Below are positions 24,882-34,084 of a DNA stretch of 64,000 bases, piece by piece. The stretch is from RYN-111 sp046723735 (GTDB taxonomy: Bacteria; Actinomycetota; Actinomycetes; Mycobacteriales; SCTD01). The DNA is taken from positions 1 through 64,000 of the forward strand of contig JBKOVB010000088.1 in NCBI GenBank assembly GCA_046723735.1, read 5' to 3'. The notes beneath the pieces were generated by a model. The model made no database searches. It had not been told where the DNA came from and saw nothing but the letters and a program-made list of their open reading frames with translations. Position 1 is the first letter of the stretch. Each line of letters starts with the position of its first letter. The position numbers were made by a program, and so were the translations under genes.

Positions 24882-26846
24882 TCAGATGTCAAGGAACCGG
24901 ACGTCCTTGGCGTTGCGGGTGATGAACGAGCGGCGCGACTCGACGTCCTCCCCCATCAGGACGCTGAACATCTCGTCCGCGGCAGCCGCGTCGTCGACGG
25001 TCACCTGGAGCAGGACCCGGTGCGTCGGGTCCATCGTGGTGTCGCGCAGCTCGACCGCGTTCATCTCGCCGAGTCCCTTGAAGCGCTGGATCGCCTCACC
25101 CGACTTCGGGAGCTTCTTGCCCGCAGCGAAGCCGGTCTCCAGCAGCCCGTCGCGCTCCCGGTCGGAGTACGCGTACTGGACCTCGCCACCGGTCCACTTG
25201 ATCTTGTAGAGCGGCGGCTGGGCGAGGTAGACGTGCCCGGCCTCGACCAATGGCCGCATGAAGCGGAACAGCAGGGTCAGCAGCAGCGTCCGGATGTGCT
25301 GGCCGTCGACGTCGGCGTCGGCCATGAGCACGATCTTGTGGTACCGCAGCTTGGTGAGGTCGAAGTCCTCGTGCACGCCGGCACCCAGCGCGGTGATGAG
25401 CGCCTGCACCTCGGTGTTCTTGAGCACCTTGTCGATGCGAGCCTTCTCGACGTTCAGGATCTTGCCGCGGATCGGCAGGATGGCCTGGAACTTCGGGTTG
25501 CGTCCCTGCTTCGCGGAGCCGCCCGCGGAGTCGCCCTCGACGATGAACAGCTCCGACTCGGCGGGGTCGCGGCTCTGGCAGTCGGCGAGCTTGCCCGGCA
25601 TCCCGGAGGAGCCCATGAGGCCCTTGCGGCGCGTGAGGTCGCGTGCCTGACGGGCGGCGATGCGGGCGCGCGCGGCCTGGGTCGCCTTGAGCACGACGTC
25701 CTTGCCCTCGGAGGGGTGCTCCTCGAGCCAGTCGCGCAGCCGCTCGCCTACGACCTTCTGCACGAAGCCCTTGGCCTCGGAGTTGCCGAGCTTGGTCTTG
25801 GTCTGGCCCTCGAACTGCGGGTCGCTGATCTTCAGGCTGATGATCGCGGTCAGGCCCTCGCGGATGTCGGAGCCCTCGAGGTTCGGTTCCTTCTCCTTGA
25901 TGTGGCCCTTCGCCCGCGCCCAGTCGTTGACGACCCGGGTGAGCGCCGCACGGAAGCCCTCCTCGTGCGTCCCGCCCTCGTGCGTGTTGATCGTGTTGGC
26001 GAAGGTGTAGACCGACTCCGTGTAGGCATCGGTCCACTGCATCGCCACCTCGATCGACATGCGCTGGCCGGGCGCGTCCGCCGGCGACTCGTCCTCGAAG
26101 CCGATGATCGTGGCGTGCACCGGCGTGCGCGTGGCGCCCAGGTGGCGGACGAAGTCCTCCAGGCCCCCTGGGTAGAGGAAGACCGTCTCCGCGACCTCGC
26201 CGTCGTTGAGCTCGGTCCGCTCGTCCCGCAGCGTGATCGACAGGCCCTTGTTGAGGAAGGCCATCTCCTGCAGCCGGCGGTACAGGGTCTCGCGGTTGTA
26301 CTGCGTCGACTCGGTGAAGATCGTGGGGTCGGCCCAGAAGGCCACGGTGGTCCCGGTGTCGTCGGTCGCCTCCCCGTCGACCAGCGGGCCCGCGACGGCG
26401 TGGTCGTACTCCTGCCGGTACACACGCCCGTCCCGGTGGACCTCGACCGTGAGCTTTGTCGACAAAGCGTTTACGACGGCGGCGCCCACGCCGTGCAGAC
26501 CCCCGGACACGGCGTAGGTCTGAGAGTCGAACTTGCCGCCGGCGTGCAGCGTGGACAGCACCACCTGGACGGCAGGCACACCCTCCTTGGGGTGGATGTC
26601 GACAGGGATGCCGCGGCCGTTGTCCTTCACCTCGACGCCGCCGTCGGCGAGCAGCCGCACCACGATGGTGTCGCAGTAGCCGGCCAGGGCCTCGTCGACG
26701 GCGTTGTCGACGATCTCGTACACCAGGTGGTGGAGGCCGCGCTCGCCCGTCGATCCGATGTACATGCCAGGTCGCTTGCGGACCGCCTCGAGGCCCTCGA
26801 GGACGGTGATGGACGACGCGCCGTACCCGTTGCTGGCGTCGGACAT
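24882..26846 (-). CDS. gyrB: DNA gyrase subunit B
   Basis: This 654-residue ATPase subunit has a GHKL domain (EIVDNAVDEALAG, DNGRGIPVD, GGLHGVGAAVVNALS), a transducer domain and a TOPRIM domain (EGDSAGGSAKQGR, PIRGKILNVEKA). The end (RRSFITRNAKDVRFLDI) is the normal GyrB C-terminus. The start was set at the ATG at 26846 (MSDASNGYG), with GTGGAG upstream; an ATG 15 bases earlier is less typical. Transcription probably starts near 26917. Confidence 0.97.
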   Translation of the reverse strand: MSDASNGYGASSITVLEGLEAVRKRPGMYIGSTGERGLHHLVYEIVDNAVDEALAGYCDTIVVRLLADGGVEVKDNGRGIPVDIHPKEGVPAVQVVLSTLHAGGKFDSQTYAVSGGLHGVGAAVVNALSTKLTVEVHRDGRVYRQEYDHAVAGPLVDGEATDDTGTTVAFWADPTIFTESTQYNRETLYRRLQEMAFLNKGLSITLRDERTELNDGEVAETVFLYPGGLEDFVRHLGATRTPVHATIIGFEDESPADAPGQRMSIEVAMQWTDAYTESVYTFANTINTHEGGTHEEGFRAALTRVVNDWARAKGHIKEKEPNLEGSDIREGLTAIISLKISDPQFEGQTKTKLGNSEAKGFVQKVVGERLRDWLEEHPSEGKDVVLKATQAARARIAARQARDLTRRKGLMGSSGMPGKLADCQSRDPAESELFIVEGDSAGGSAKQGRNPKFQAILPIRGKILNVEKARIDKVLKNTEVQALITALGAGVHEDFDLTKLRYHKIVLMADADVDGQHIRTLLLTLLFRFMRPLVEAGHVYLAQPPLYKIKWTGGEVQYAYSDRERDGLLETGFAAGKKLPKSGEAIQRFKGLGEMNAVELRDTTMDPTHRVLLQVTVDDAAAADEMFSVLMGEDVESRRSFITRNAKDVRFLDI

Positions 26847-26923
26847 GCGTGCAGGCTCCACTCTGCCCGACTCCGAAGTGCGGGCTGGATCGCCGGCGGG
26901 CCTACCGGCCCGCGTCGCGTGTC

Positions 26924-26929
26924 AGTGTA
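26924..26929 (-). promoter_or_regulatory. Candidate -10 element of the gyrB promoter
   Basis: On the minus strand TACACT lies about 80 bases before the gyrB ATG. It is the only good TAnnnT match in the DUF721-gyrB gap. A clear -35 is not visible. A GGCCC/GGGCC hairpin near 26967-26980 lies between it and the upstream gene. Confidence 0.4.
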
Positions 26930-27082
26930 GTCGCTGAGAGCGACACGGCGGGGTCCCACGCCGCACCTGTGGGCCCGGAAAAGGGCCTGGGGACGCGCCA
27001 GCGGCGCGCAACCCCCCGCCATGTGTCCCCCCACGTCATGGCCTACCTCCCGCCGTACAAGCCGTACGTCGAACGGACCGGC

Positions 27083-27610
27083 TCAGCCGTAGGTGTCGCG
27101 CGGGCCCCGCCCCTGCACCCGTCGCGGGCCCTTGCGCCAGTCCGGCTGGGCGGGGCCGCGCACGACGACCCTGGTCGCCACGCCCTCGCCGGCGTGCTCG
27201 CGCACCCGCGCCAGGAGGGTCTTCGTGAGCAACCGCAGCTGCGTCGCCCACGCCGTGGACTCGGCCACGAGCACCAGCTCGCCGTCGACCAGGGACACCG
27301 GCTGGCAGTGGTCCGCGATCTCCGGCCCGACGACAGCGGCCCAGTTCGCGAGCACGCCGGCTGCTGTGGTGGTGTCCTCCCACCCGCGCTCGGCCACCAG
27401 CCGCTGGATCGCCTCCCCGAACCGCACCGGGTCGCGCCCGTCACCCGTGCGCCGCGGCGCCTGCTTCCGTACGGCGCGGCCGTTGCGTTGGGCAGCAGCC
27501 CCTCCGCCGGCGGTCACTCCCTTGGCGCGAGCCGCCGCACGGGCCTCGGCCAGCGCCCGTCGTACCAGGTCCGGACCACTGGCCTGGTCGTCGTCGCACT
27601 CAGCGGACAC
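27083..27610 (-). CDS. DUF721/DciA family protein
   Basis: This 175-residue protein has a low-complexity N-terminus (about residues 1-60). The conserved DUF721 core follows: LVAERGWEDTTTAAGVLANW, VGPEIADHCQP, GELVLVAESTAWATQLRLL. DUF721 proteins related to DciA are thought to help load the replicative helicase, and this gene lies between recF and gyrB as in all actinobacteria (Rv0004 position). Its GTG overlaps the recF stop by 11 bases. The assignment to DciA is by family similarity. Confidence 0.9.
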   Translation of the reverse strand: MSAECDDDQASGPDLVRRALAEARAAARAKGVTAGGGAAAQRNGRAVRKQAPRRTGDGRDPVRFGEAIQRLVAERGWEDTTTAAGVLANWAAVVGPEIADHCQPVSLVDGELVLVAESTAWATQLRLLTKTLLARVREHAGEGVATRVVVRGPAQPDWRKGPRRVQGRGPRDTYG

Positions 27611-28727
27611 GGGTCACCACGCCGTCGTGCACGTCGTACCGGCCGCCGACCAGCTGCTCCGGCACGTCCCCCGGTACGGCGGCCGTCACCAGCACCTGAC
27701 CCGCAGGCTGCACCAGCGCGGCGAGTCGCTCGCGCCGCCCGGTGTCGAGCTCGGCGAAGACGTCGTCCAGCACGAGCACCGGCTCGCCGCCGTCGGCCTT
27801 GAGCAGCTCGTACGACCCCAGGCGCAGCGCCAGCGCCGCCGACCAGGACTCGCCGTGGGAGGCGTAGCCCTTGACGGGCAGCGTCCCGAGGCTGAGCAGC
27901 AGCTCGTCGCGGTGCGGCCCCACGAGCGACACGCCGCGCTCGACCTCCTGGGCCCGCACCCTGGCGAGCTCGGACAGCAGCGCCGCGGCCAGCACCTCGC
28001 GATCACGGGTATCGGGCAGCGCGTCGGCGAGCGAGCTCTTGTACGCGAGCCCCAGCTCGCCCTGACCCTTCGAGACCTCCCGGTAGGCCACCTGCGCGAA
28101 CGGCAGCAGGTCGTCGACGAGCGTCAGCCGAGCCGCCAGCAGCTCCGACCCCGTCTGCGCGAGGTGGCTGTCCCACACGTCCAGGGTGCGCATGTCCGCG
28201 CCGCCCGAGCGCCGCGCGAGGAACGCGGTCTTGAGCAGCGCGTTGCGCTGCTTGAGCACGCGTTCGTAGTCCGCCCGCACACCCGCGAGCCGGGGTGCGC
28301 GCGCCACGAGCAGGTCGTCGAGGAACCGGCGGCGGTCCGACGGGTCCCCCTTGACGAGCGCCAGGTCCTCGGGCGCGAACAGCACGGTGCGCAGGATCCC
28401 GAGCACCTCGCGGGCGCGGGGCACCGGCGCCCGGTTGACGCGCGCCCGGTTCGCCTTGCCCGGGTTGAGCTCGAGCTCGACGAGGGTGGACCGGCCGTCG
28501 CGCTCGACCCGGGTACGCACGATCGCGCGCTCGGCGCCCTGCCGCACCAGCGGCGCGTCGGACGACACCCGATGGGAGCCGAGCGTCGCGACGTAGAGCA
28601 GCGCCTCGACGACGTTGGTCTTGCCCTGCCCGTTGCTGCCGACGAGCGCGGTCGGGCCCGGGCCCAGCTCCAGGTCGAGCTGTGGCCAGGACCTGAAGTC
28701 GGTGAGCGACAGGGCGGAGACGTGCAT
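27600..28727 (-). CDS. recF: RecF recombination/repair protein
   Basis: This 375-residue SMC-like ATPase opens with MHVSALSLTDFRSWPQLDLE. It has Walker A GSNGQGKTN, signature-like SHGESWSAALALRLG and Walker B PVLVLDDVFAELD. RecF loads RecA at gaps with RecO and RecR. The ATG shares one base with the gnd stop codon (TGATG), so recF is coupled to gnd. Confidence 0.96.
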   Translation of the reverse strand: MHVSALSLTDFRSWPQLDLELGPGPTALVGSNGQGKTNVVEALLYVATLGSHRVSSDAPLVRQGAERAIVRTRVERDGRSTLVELELNPGKANRARVNRAPVPRAREVLGILRTVLFAPEDLALVKGDPSDRRRFLDDLLVARAPRLAGVRADYERVLKQRNALLKTAFLARRSGGADMRTLDVWDSHLAQTGSELLAARLTLVDDLLPFAQVAYREVSKGQGELGLAYKSSLADALPDTRDREVLAAALLSELARVRAQEVERGVSLVGPHRDELLLSLGTLPVKGYASHGESWSAALALRLGSYELLKADGGEPVLVLDDVFAELDTGRRERLAALVQPAGQVLVTAAVPGDVPEQLVGGRYDVHDGVVTRVR

Positions 28728-29689
28728 CAGCTGCCGGACGAGGCCACGTCGGCCGGCGGCGAGACGTCCGCACCCGGCGCGTCGGCGCCCTTCTCCACGG
28801 AGCCGGCCGCGCTCGTCACCGCGTGCCCGCCGAACTGGTTGCGCAGCGCCGCGATCATCTTCATCGCCGGGCTGTCGTCCTGCCGTGAGGCGAACCGCGC
28901 GAACAGCGCCGCCGTGATGACGGGCAGCGGTACGGCGTGGTCGACCGCCGCCTGCACGGTCCACCTCCCCTCGCCGCTGTCCTGCGCGAACCCGCGCAGC
29001 TCCGACAGGTGCGGGTCGACCTCCAGCGCGCGGACGGCGAGGTCGAGCAGCCAGGACCGGATGACCGTCCCGCTCTGCCAGCTGCTGAGGACGGCCGGTA
29101 CGTCGGTGATGAGGTCGGTCGCCTCCATGAGCTCCCAGCCCTCGGCGTACGCCTGCATCAGGCCGTACTCGATGCCGTTGTGCACCATCTTCGCGAAGTG
29201 GCCGGCCCCCACAGCCCCGGCGTGAACAAAGCCGTGCTCGCCGTCAGGCTTCAGCGCGTCGAAGAACGGCTGCACCAGCGCGACGTGGGCCGGGTCGCCC
29301 CCGCACATGAGCGCGTAGCCCTCGGTGAGGCCCCACACGCCACCGCTCACTCCGCAGTCGACGAAGCCGATCCCCTTGCGCCCCAGCACTTCTGCGTGCA
29401 CCTGGTCGTCGGTGTATCGCGAGTTGCCGCCGTCCACGACGACGTCACCGGGCTCGAGCAGCTCGCCGAGCGTGTCGACGGTGGCCCGTGTCGCGTCGCC
29501 CGCCGGCACCATCACCCACACCACCCGCGGCGTCGGCAGCGCCGCGACGAGGGCCTCGAGCGACTCGACGTCCCGCACGCCGGGTGCCCGGTCGTACCCC
29601 ACGACCGTGAGCCCGCCGCGCCGCATCCGCTCGGTCATGTTGCCGCCCATGCGGCCGAGCCCGACCATGCCGATCGTCGGTGCGGACAT
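28727..29689 (-). CDS. gnd: 6-phosphogluconate dehydrogenase (decarboxylating, short form)
   Basis: This 320-residue enzyme makes ribulose 5-phosphate from 6-phosphogluconate. The N-terminal Rossmann fold is GMVGLGRMGGNM. The substrate motif is DGGNSRYTDD, the catalytic loop GVSGGVWGLTEGYALM, and AKMVHNGIEYG carries the catalytic Lys. The last 35 residues are a Ser/Ala/Asp-rich tail. It is the short GntZ-like form always found between dnaN and recF in actinobacteria. Cofactor preference (NAD or NADP) cannot be told. Confidence 0.95.
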   Translation of the reverse strand: MSAPTIGMVGLGRMGGNMTERMRRGGLTVVGYDRAPGVRDVESLEALVAALPTPRVVWVMVPAGDATRATVDTLGELLEPGDVVVDGGNSRYTDDQVHAEVLGRKGIGFVDCGVSGGVWGLTEGYALMCGGDPAHVALVQPFFDALKPDGEHGFVHAGAVGAGHFAKMVHNGIEYGLMQAYAEGWELMEATDLITDVPAVLSSWQSGTVIRSWLLDLAVRALEVDPHLSELRGFAQDSGEGRWTVQAAVDHAVPLPVITAALFARFASRQDDSPAMKMIAALRNQFGGHAVTSAAGSVEKGADAPGADVSPPADVASSGS

Positions 29690-29723
29690 CAGCGTCGCTC
29701 CCCTCGTCGTGCGGGTCCGGCCC

Positions 29724-30851
29724 TCAGCCCGAGAGTCGCACCGGCATGAGCAGGTACCGGTAGTCGTCGACCGACGCGTCGGCGTGCCGCTTGCCGGTGA
29801 GGACCGCGGGCCGCGTCGACGCGGTGAACGACAGGGTCGTCACGTCGCTGTCCACGGCGCCCAGGCCGTCGAGCAGGTACTGCGGGTTGAAGGCGATCGA
29901 CATGTCCTCCCCCTCCCAGCCGCACTCCAGGCGCTCCGAGGCCTGCGCGTCGTCCTGGCCGCCGGCCTCGAGCACGACGCCGTCGGCGGAGAACGCGAGC
30001 CGCACCGGCGCGTTGCGGGCGGCCACGAGAGCGACGCGCTTCACCGCCTCGACGAACGGTGCCGTCGCGACCTCCGCGATCGAGGTGCTCTCGGCCGGGA
30101 GCAGCGAGCGGTACTTGGGGAACTCACCCTCGAGCAGCCGGCTCGTCGTACGACGGCCACCGCCCTCGAAGCCGATCATCCCCTCCCCGGCGCCCCCCGT
30201 GGCCAGCGCCAAGGTGACCTCGGGGCCCGAGGTGAGCGCCTTGGCGGTGTCGGCCAGGGTGCGAGCCGGCACGAGCGCGGTCGCCGACATCCCGGGCTGC
30301 TCGGGCTTCCAAGGCAGGGTCCGGACCGCGAGCCGGTAGCGGTCGGTCGCGGCCAGCGTGACCTGGTCGCCCTCGATCTCGACGCGGACACCGGTCAGCA
30401 CGGGCAGCGTGTCGTCCCGGCCGGCGGCGAGCGCCACCTGAGCGACCGCGGCGCCGAAGACGTCACTCTCCAGCTTGCCTGCCGCGGTGGGCATGGCCGG
30501 CAGCGTCGGGTAGTCCTCGACGGCCATCGTGGGCAGCGTGAAGCGAGCGGCGCCGCAGGTCAGCACCACCCGGGCGCCCTCGAGGCGCAGGTCGACCGGC
30601 TGGGCGGGCAGCGCGCGGGCGATGTCGGCGAGCAGCCGGCCGGGCACGAGGACCCGCCCGGTCTCCGCGACCGTGGCGTCGACGGTGATCTGCGAGGAGA
30701 CCTCGTAGTCGAACCCGCTCACGGACAGGCCGTCCTGCCCGGTCTCGAGCAGCAGCCCGAGCAGCACCTGCATCGGGGGTCGGGTCGGGAGCGAGCGGGC
30801 GGTCCAGCCCACCGCGTCCACGAGCGCGTCGCGCTCGACCCTCAGCTCCAT
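29724..30851 (-). CDS. dnaN: DNA polymerase III beta clamp
   Basis: This 375-residue sliding clamp has three repeated domains. It starts MELRVERDALVDAVGWTARS and ends with the typical YRYLLMPVRLSG. The ATG at 30851 has GAGAGGG upstream. It lies between gnd and dnaA and is transcribed in the same direction as both. Confidence 0.97.
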   Translation of the reverse strand: MELRVERDALVDAVGWTARSLPTRPPMQVLLGLLLETGQDGLSVSGFDYEVSSQITVDATVAETGRVLVPGRLLADIARALPAQPVDLRLEGARVVLTCGAARFTLPTMAVEDYPTLPAMPTAAGKLESDVFGAAVAQVALAAGRDDTLPVLTGVRVEIEGDQVTLAATDRYRLAVRTLPWKPEQPGMSATALVPARTLADTAKALTSGPEVTLALATGGAGEGMIGFEGGGRRTTSRLLEGEFPKYRSLLPAESTSIAEVATAPFVEAVKRVALVAARNAPVRLAFSADGVVLEAGGQDDAQASERLECGWEGEDMSIAFNPQYLLDGLGAVDSDVTTLSFTASTRPAVLTGKRHADASVDDYRYLLMPVRLSG

Positions 30852-31205
30852 GTCGTTGCCCTCTCCAGACGGTTGTGCAGCGGTGCGGGACTTCGAGTGT
30901 GACGCATCCCTGGTCGTGCGGGGCTCCACAGGTTGGGCACCCCCGAAACCCTCAGGGGTTCTTCGAGAAAGAGATGTCCCGTCGTGGCCGTAGGTCCCTG
31001 CAGCCTTGTGGAGCCCTTGCATCGTGCCAGGTGAGACGGCGTGTCGGAGTGCGGACGAGGTGTGGACGTCCACCCGGTGTCCCCGTGGACGTCGGTGGAC
31101 GGTCCTGTGGCGTTCAACGCGCGTCCACCGACGGCCAGGGTCATCCACATGCTTGTCCCCAGACTGTGCAGAGGCCCTGTGACAGCCGTCACGCGCGCGC
31201 CCAGG
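30852..31205. other. dnaN-dnaA intergenic region (possible part of oriC)
   Basis: These 354 bases hold no gene. DnaA-box-like sequences are present but imperfect: TCATCCACA at 31141-31149, TGTGGACGT at 31061-31069 (minus), and TCCACA cores near 30924 and 31006. A small hairpin AACCC-TCAG-GGGTT lies at 30947-30960. In streptomycetes and mycobacteria the dnaA-dnaN gap is the replication origin, but the boxes here are weaker than those upstream of dnaA. Confidence 0.55.
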
Positions 31206-32732
31206 TCAGGCGCGGGCACGCGTCTTGATGCGGTTGGTGAGCTCGGCGACCTGGTTGTAGGTCTGGCGCCGCTCGGCCATCTGCGCGCGGATCTTGCGGT
31301 CGGCGTGGATGACCGTGGTGTGGTCGCGGCCGCCGAACATCTGCCCGATCTTGGGCAGCGACATGTCGGTCAGCTCGCGGCACAGGTACATGGCGATCTG
31401 GCGGGCGGTCACCAGCACCCGGGACCGGGACGAGCCGCAGAGGTCCTCCATCGTGAGGCTGAAGTACTCCGCGGTGGCGGCCATGATCGTGGCGCCGGTG
31501 ATCTCGGGGCCTCCGTCAGCCGGGATGAGGTCCTTGAGCACCACCTCGGCGAGGCTGAGGTCGACCGGCTGCCGGTTGAGGCTCGCGAACGCCGTGACCC
31601 GGATCAGGGCACCTTCGAGCTCGCGGATGTTCGTCGCGATCTTGCTGGCGATGAACTCGAGCACGTCCGGCGGTACGGCGAGGCGGTCGCTCGCGGCCTT
31701 CTTGCGGAGGATCGCGATGCGGGTCTCGACGTCCGGCGGCTGGACGTCGGTGATCAGGCCCCACTGGAACCGGGTGCGCAGCCGGTCCTCCAGGGTCGAC
31801 AGCTGCTGCGGCGGCCGGTCGCTCGTGATGACGATCTGCTTGTTCGCGTTGTGCAGCGTGTTGAACGTGTGGAAGAACTCCTCCTGCGTCCGTTCCTTGT
31901 TCTCCAGGAACTGGATGTCGTCGACGAGCAGGACGTCCACGTCGCGGTAGCGGCGCTGGAAGGCGTGCTGCTTGTCGTCGCGCAGGCTGTTGATGAAGTC
32001 GTTGGTGAACTCCTCGGAGCTCACGTAGCGCACCCGCACGCCCGGGAACAGGTGCTGGGCGTAGTGGCCGATGGCGTGGAGCAGGTGCGTCTTGCCGAGC
32101 CCGCTCTCGCCGTACACGAACAGCGGGTTGTAGGCCTTGGCCGGCGCCTCGGCGACGGCGACCGCGGCGGCGTGCGCGAAGCGGTTCGAAGAGCCGATGA
32201 CGAAGGTCTCGAACGTGTACTTCGGGTTCAGGCGCGCGGGCTCGACGTCCTTGCCGCGGGCCGGACGGCTGGCGAGGTCGATCACCTCGGCCATCGGCTC
32301 CGGCTGCCGGTCGCGCCCGGTGCCGGGGAGCGCCTCCCCGGGGCCGCCCCCAGGTGCCGGCGCCTCGGCCGGCAGCTCACTCGAGGGTGGGGGCGCCGCC
32401 TCGGTGGGGGCGACCGTGACGGCCACCCGGATCTCGCGTCCGTAGACCGCGGACAGGGCACCGGCCACGACCGGCCGCAGCCGGTTCTCGAGCACGTCCT
32501 TGGCGAGGTCGTTCGGAGCGGCGAGCAGCACGGTGTCCTCGACGAGCCCGAGCGGGCGGGTGAGGTTGACCCAGGCCTTGTGCTGCGGGGACAACGCCCC
32601 GTCGGCGAGGCCCGTCATGGCGCGCTGCCAGGCGGTGTCGACCGGGAGCGGCGCGGTGCCGTTGCCTCCCTCGTCGTCGGCGGCCCCGAGGGTCGCGTCG
32701 CCGGTCGGGGGGACAGGGCTGCTGTCGGTCAC
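31206..32732 (-). CDS. dnaA: Chromosomal replication initiator DnaA
   Basis: This 508-residue initiator has an N-terminal helicase-interaction domain (VDTAWQRAMTGL onward). A Pro/Ala-rich linker (about residues 110-165) follows, then an AAA+ domain with Walker A GESGLGKTH and Walker B LLVDDIQFLE. The C-terminal DNA-binding domain has the signature SLPKIGQMFGGRDHTTVIHA. I start at the GTG at 32732 (MTDSSPVPP); an upstream GTG at 32789 lacks a ribosome site. Confidence 0.97.
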   Translation of the reverse strand: MTDSSPVPPTGDATLGAADDEGGNGTAPLPVDTAWQRAMTGLADGALSPQHKAWVNLTRPLGLVEDTVLLAAPNDLAKDVLENRLRPVVAGALSAVYGREIRVAVTVAPTEAAPPPSSELPAEAPAPGGGPGEALPGTGRDRQPEPMAEVIDLASRPARGKDVEPARLNPKYTFETFVIGSSNRFAHAAAVAVAEAPAKAYNPLFVYGESGLGKTHLLHAIGHYAQHLFPGVRVRYVSSEEFTNDFINSLRDDKQHAFQRRYRDVDVLLVDDIQFLENKERTQEEFFHTFNTLHNANKQIVITSDRPPQQLSTLEDRLRTRFQWGLITDVQPPDVETRIAILRKKAASDRLAVPPDVLEFIASKIATNIRELEGALIRVTAFASLNRQPVDLSLAEVVLKDLIPADGGPEITGATIMAATAEYFSLTMEDLCGSSRSRVLVTARQIAMYLCRELTDMSLPKIGQMFGGRDHTTVIHADRKIRAQMAERRQTYNQVAELTNRIKTRARA

Positions 32733-33315
32733 GCGGGCTCTCTTCGCGTCGGGTGCACGGCCCGACGTGAGGCCCGAGGTGGGTCGCACGGCGGACGCGC
32801 GCCGGTCAGGCGGCGGTCCGGTGCTGGGGACCGGACAAGATCACTGTCCACACGGTTGTCCACAAGTTGTGGACAAGAACCCGGACAAACTGTGACCCCG
32901 CTCACGCCCCGTGCTCACAATCGGTGGATGACGCTGTGGAAGAAGCGTCGGGCCAGCCGTGCGAGGAGGGGCCGGGGAGGGAGGGACGTTCCTGGGAAAG
33001 GGGGTCGGGGAAGGTCGTCCGGGGTGGTGGCCGGCAGGGACGCTAACAGCCCCGGAGGCCCGGCTGCAAGGGTTGTCCACAGGCTGGGGGACCGTCGTAC
33101 GGCGTGTCGCGGGCCAGGTCCTTGACAGCGCGGCGGTCGACCGCACGGGGCGCGTTTGACCGCTGTGAGGCCCGTCCGTACCGTGGACAGGTCTGTGCCC
33201 CGACCCTGCGCCGTGCGGTGAGTCCCCAGCGAGCCCGCTGAAGCCTCCCCGGACGACGCCGGCGGACCGGCGCACCCTGACGCCGTCATGACGTCCCCGA
33301 GCAGGAGCCCCTCCC
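32733..33315. other. dnaA-rpmH intergenic region with perfect DnaA boxes
   Basis: This 583-base gap holds three perfect TTGTCCACA boxes: 32856-32864 (+), 32868-32876 (-) and 33073-33081 (+). A near match CTGTCCACA is at 32844-32852, and the first three form a tight cluster with two boxes facing each other. The rpmH promoter lies at 33156-33184. No AT-rich unwinding tract stands out. The cluster can serve the origin, dnaA autoregulation or both. Confidence 0.7.
33156..33184 (+). promoter_or_regulatory. rpmH promoter
   Basis: TTGACC at 33156-33161 and TACCGT at 33179-33184 are separated by 17 bases, a good housekeeping sigma match. Transcription would begin near 33191, giving a leader of about 125 bases before rpmH. 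Confidence 0.65.
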
Positions 33316-33453
33316 GTGAGCAAGCGCACCTTCCAGCCGAACAACCGCCGTCGCGCGAAGACGCACGGCTTCCGGGTGCGTATGTCGACCCGTGCGGGCC
33401 GCGCGATCCTCGCGGCGCGTCGGCGCAAGGGTCGCACCGAGCTCTCGGCCTGA
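33316..33453 (+). CDS. rpmH: Ribosomal protein bL34
   Basis: This 45-residue basic protein reads MSKRTFQPNNRRRAKTHGFR, continues with RVRMSTRAGRAILAARRRKG and ends RTELSA, a textbook bL34. The start is a GTG. It is the first gene of the rpmH-to-parB run, and rnpA starts 8 bases after its stop. Confidence 0.98.
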   Translation: MSKRTFQPNNRRRAKTHGFRVRMSTRAGRAILAARRRKGRTELSA

Positions 33454-33461
33454 GCCGGCCG

Positions 33462-33809
33462 GTGCTGTCGGCCGAGCACCGCCTGCGCTCCTCCCGGGAG
33501 TTCGCCCAGGTCGTGCGCCAGGGTCGTCGGGCGGGACGTCCCACCCTCGCGGCGCACCTGCTGGTCACCGACTCCGGGGAGCCGCCGCGTGCCGGTCTCG
33601 TCGTGAGCAAGGCGGTCGGCGGCAGCGTCGTCCGCCACCGGGTCGCGCGCCGGCTCCGCCACGTCCTGCGGTTGCGCGTCCCCGAGCTGCCGGTTGGCAG
33701 CCTGCTGGTGGTGCGCGCCCTGCCGGCCGCTGCCACCGCCCCGAGCGCCGGGCTCGGCGCCGACCTCGACCTCGCGCTGCACCGCTTGCTCCCTGCGACG
33801 GCGCGATGA
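33462..33809 (+). CDS. rnpA: Ribonuclease P protein component
   Basis: This 115-residue basic protein helps RNase P RNA process tRNA 5' ends. It opens MLSAEHRLRSSREFAQVVRQ and carries the family core RAGLVVSKAVGGSVVRHRVARRL (residues about 47-70). The GTG at 33462 is the first start that gives the conserved N-terminus, and its ribosome site is weak, which suggests coupling to rpmH. Its stop overlaps the yidD ATG as ATGA. Confidence 0.93.
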   Translation: MLSAEHRLRSSREFAQVVRQGRRAGRPTLAAHLLVTDSGEPPRAGLVVSKAVGGSVVRHRVARRLRHVLRLRVPELPVGSLLVVRALPAAATAPSAGLGADLDLALHRLLPATAR

Positions 33810-34084
33810 CCGACCTGCTGCGCGCCCTGGTCGGGCTGCCGGCCCGGCTGGTGCTGCTGCTCATCGCCGGCTACCAGCGCTGGGTGAGCCCGGCGCTGGG
33901 CGAGCGCTGCCGGTTCGCGCCGAGCTGCAGCCACTACGCCGCCGACGCGCTGCGCGTGCACGGCCTGCTGCGCGGCAGCTGGCTCGCCGTACGGCGGGTG
34001 GGCCGCTGCCACCCCTGGAACCCCGGCGGATACGACCCGGTCCCCCGCCCCGCTGCTTCACCCCGCCCCGGAGCCACCTCGTGA
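33806..34084 (+). CDS. yidD: YidD membrane protein insertion efficiency factor
   Basis: This 92-residue protein has an amphipathic N-terminus and the family core YQRWVSPALGERCRFAPSCS followed by HYAADALRVHG and GRCHPWNPGGYDPV. It assists YidC-dependent insertion. ATGA overlap with rnpA and GTGA overlap with yidC bind the three translationally. Confidence 0.95.
   Translation: MTDLLRALVGLPARLVLLLIAGYQRWVSPALGERCRFAPSCSHYAADALRVHGLLRGSWLAVRRVGRCHPWNPGGYDPVPRPAASPRPGATS

Noticed and set aside
27093..29225. Long open frame on the plus strand opposite DUF721, recF and gnd
   Set aside because: Spans three real genes and their junctions, no ribosome site, no family motif.
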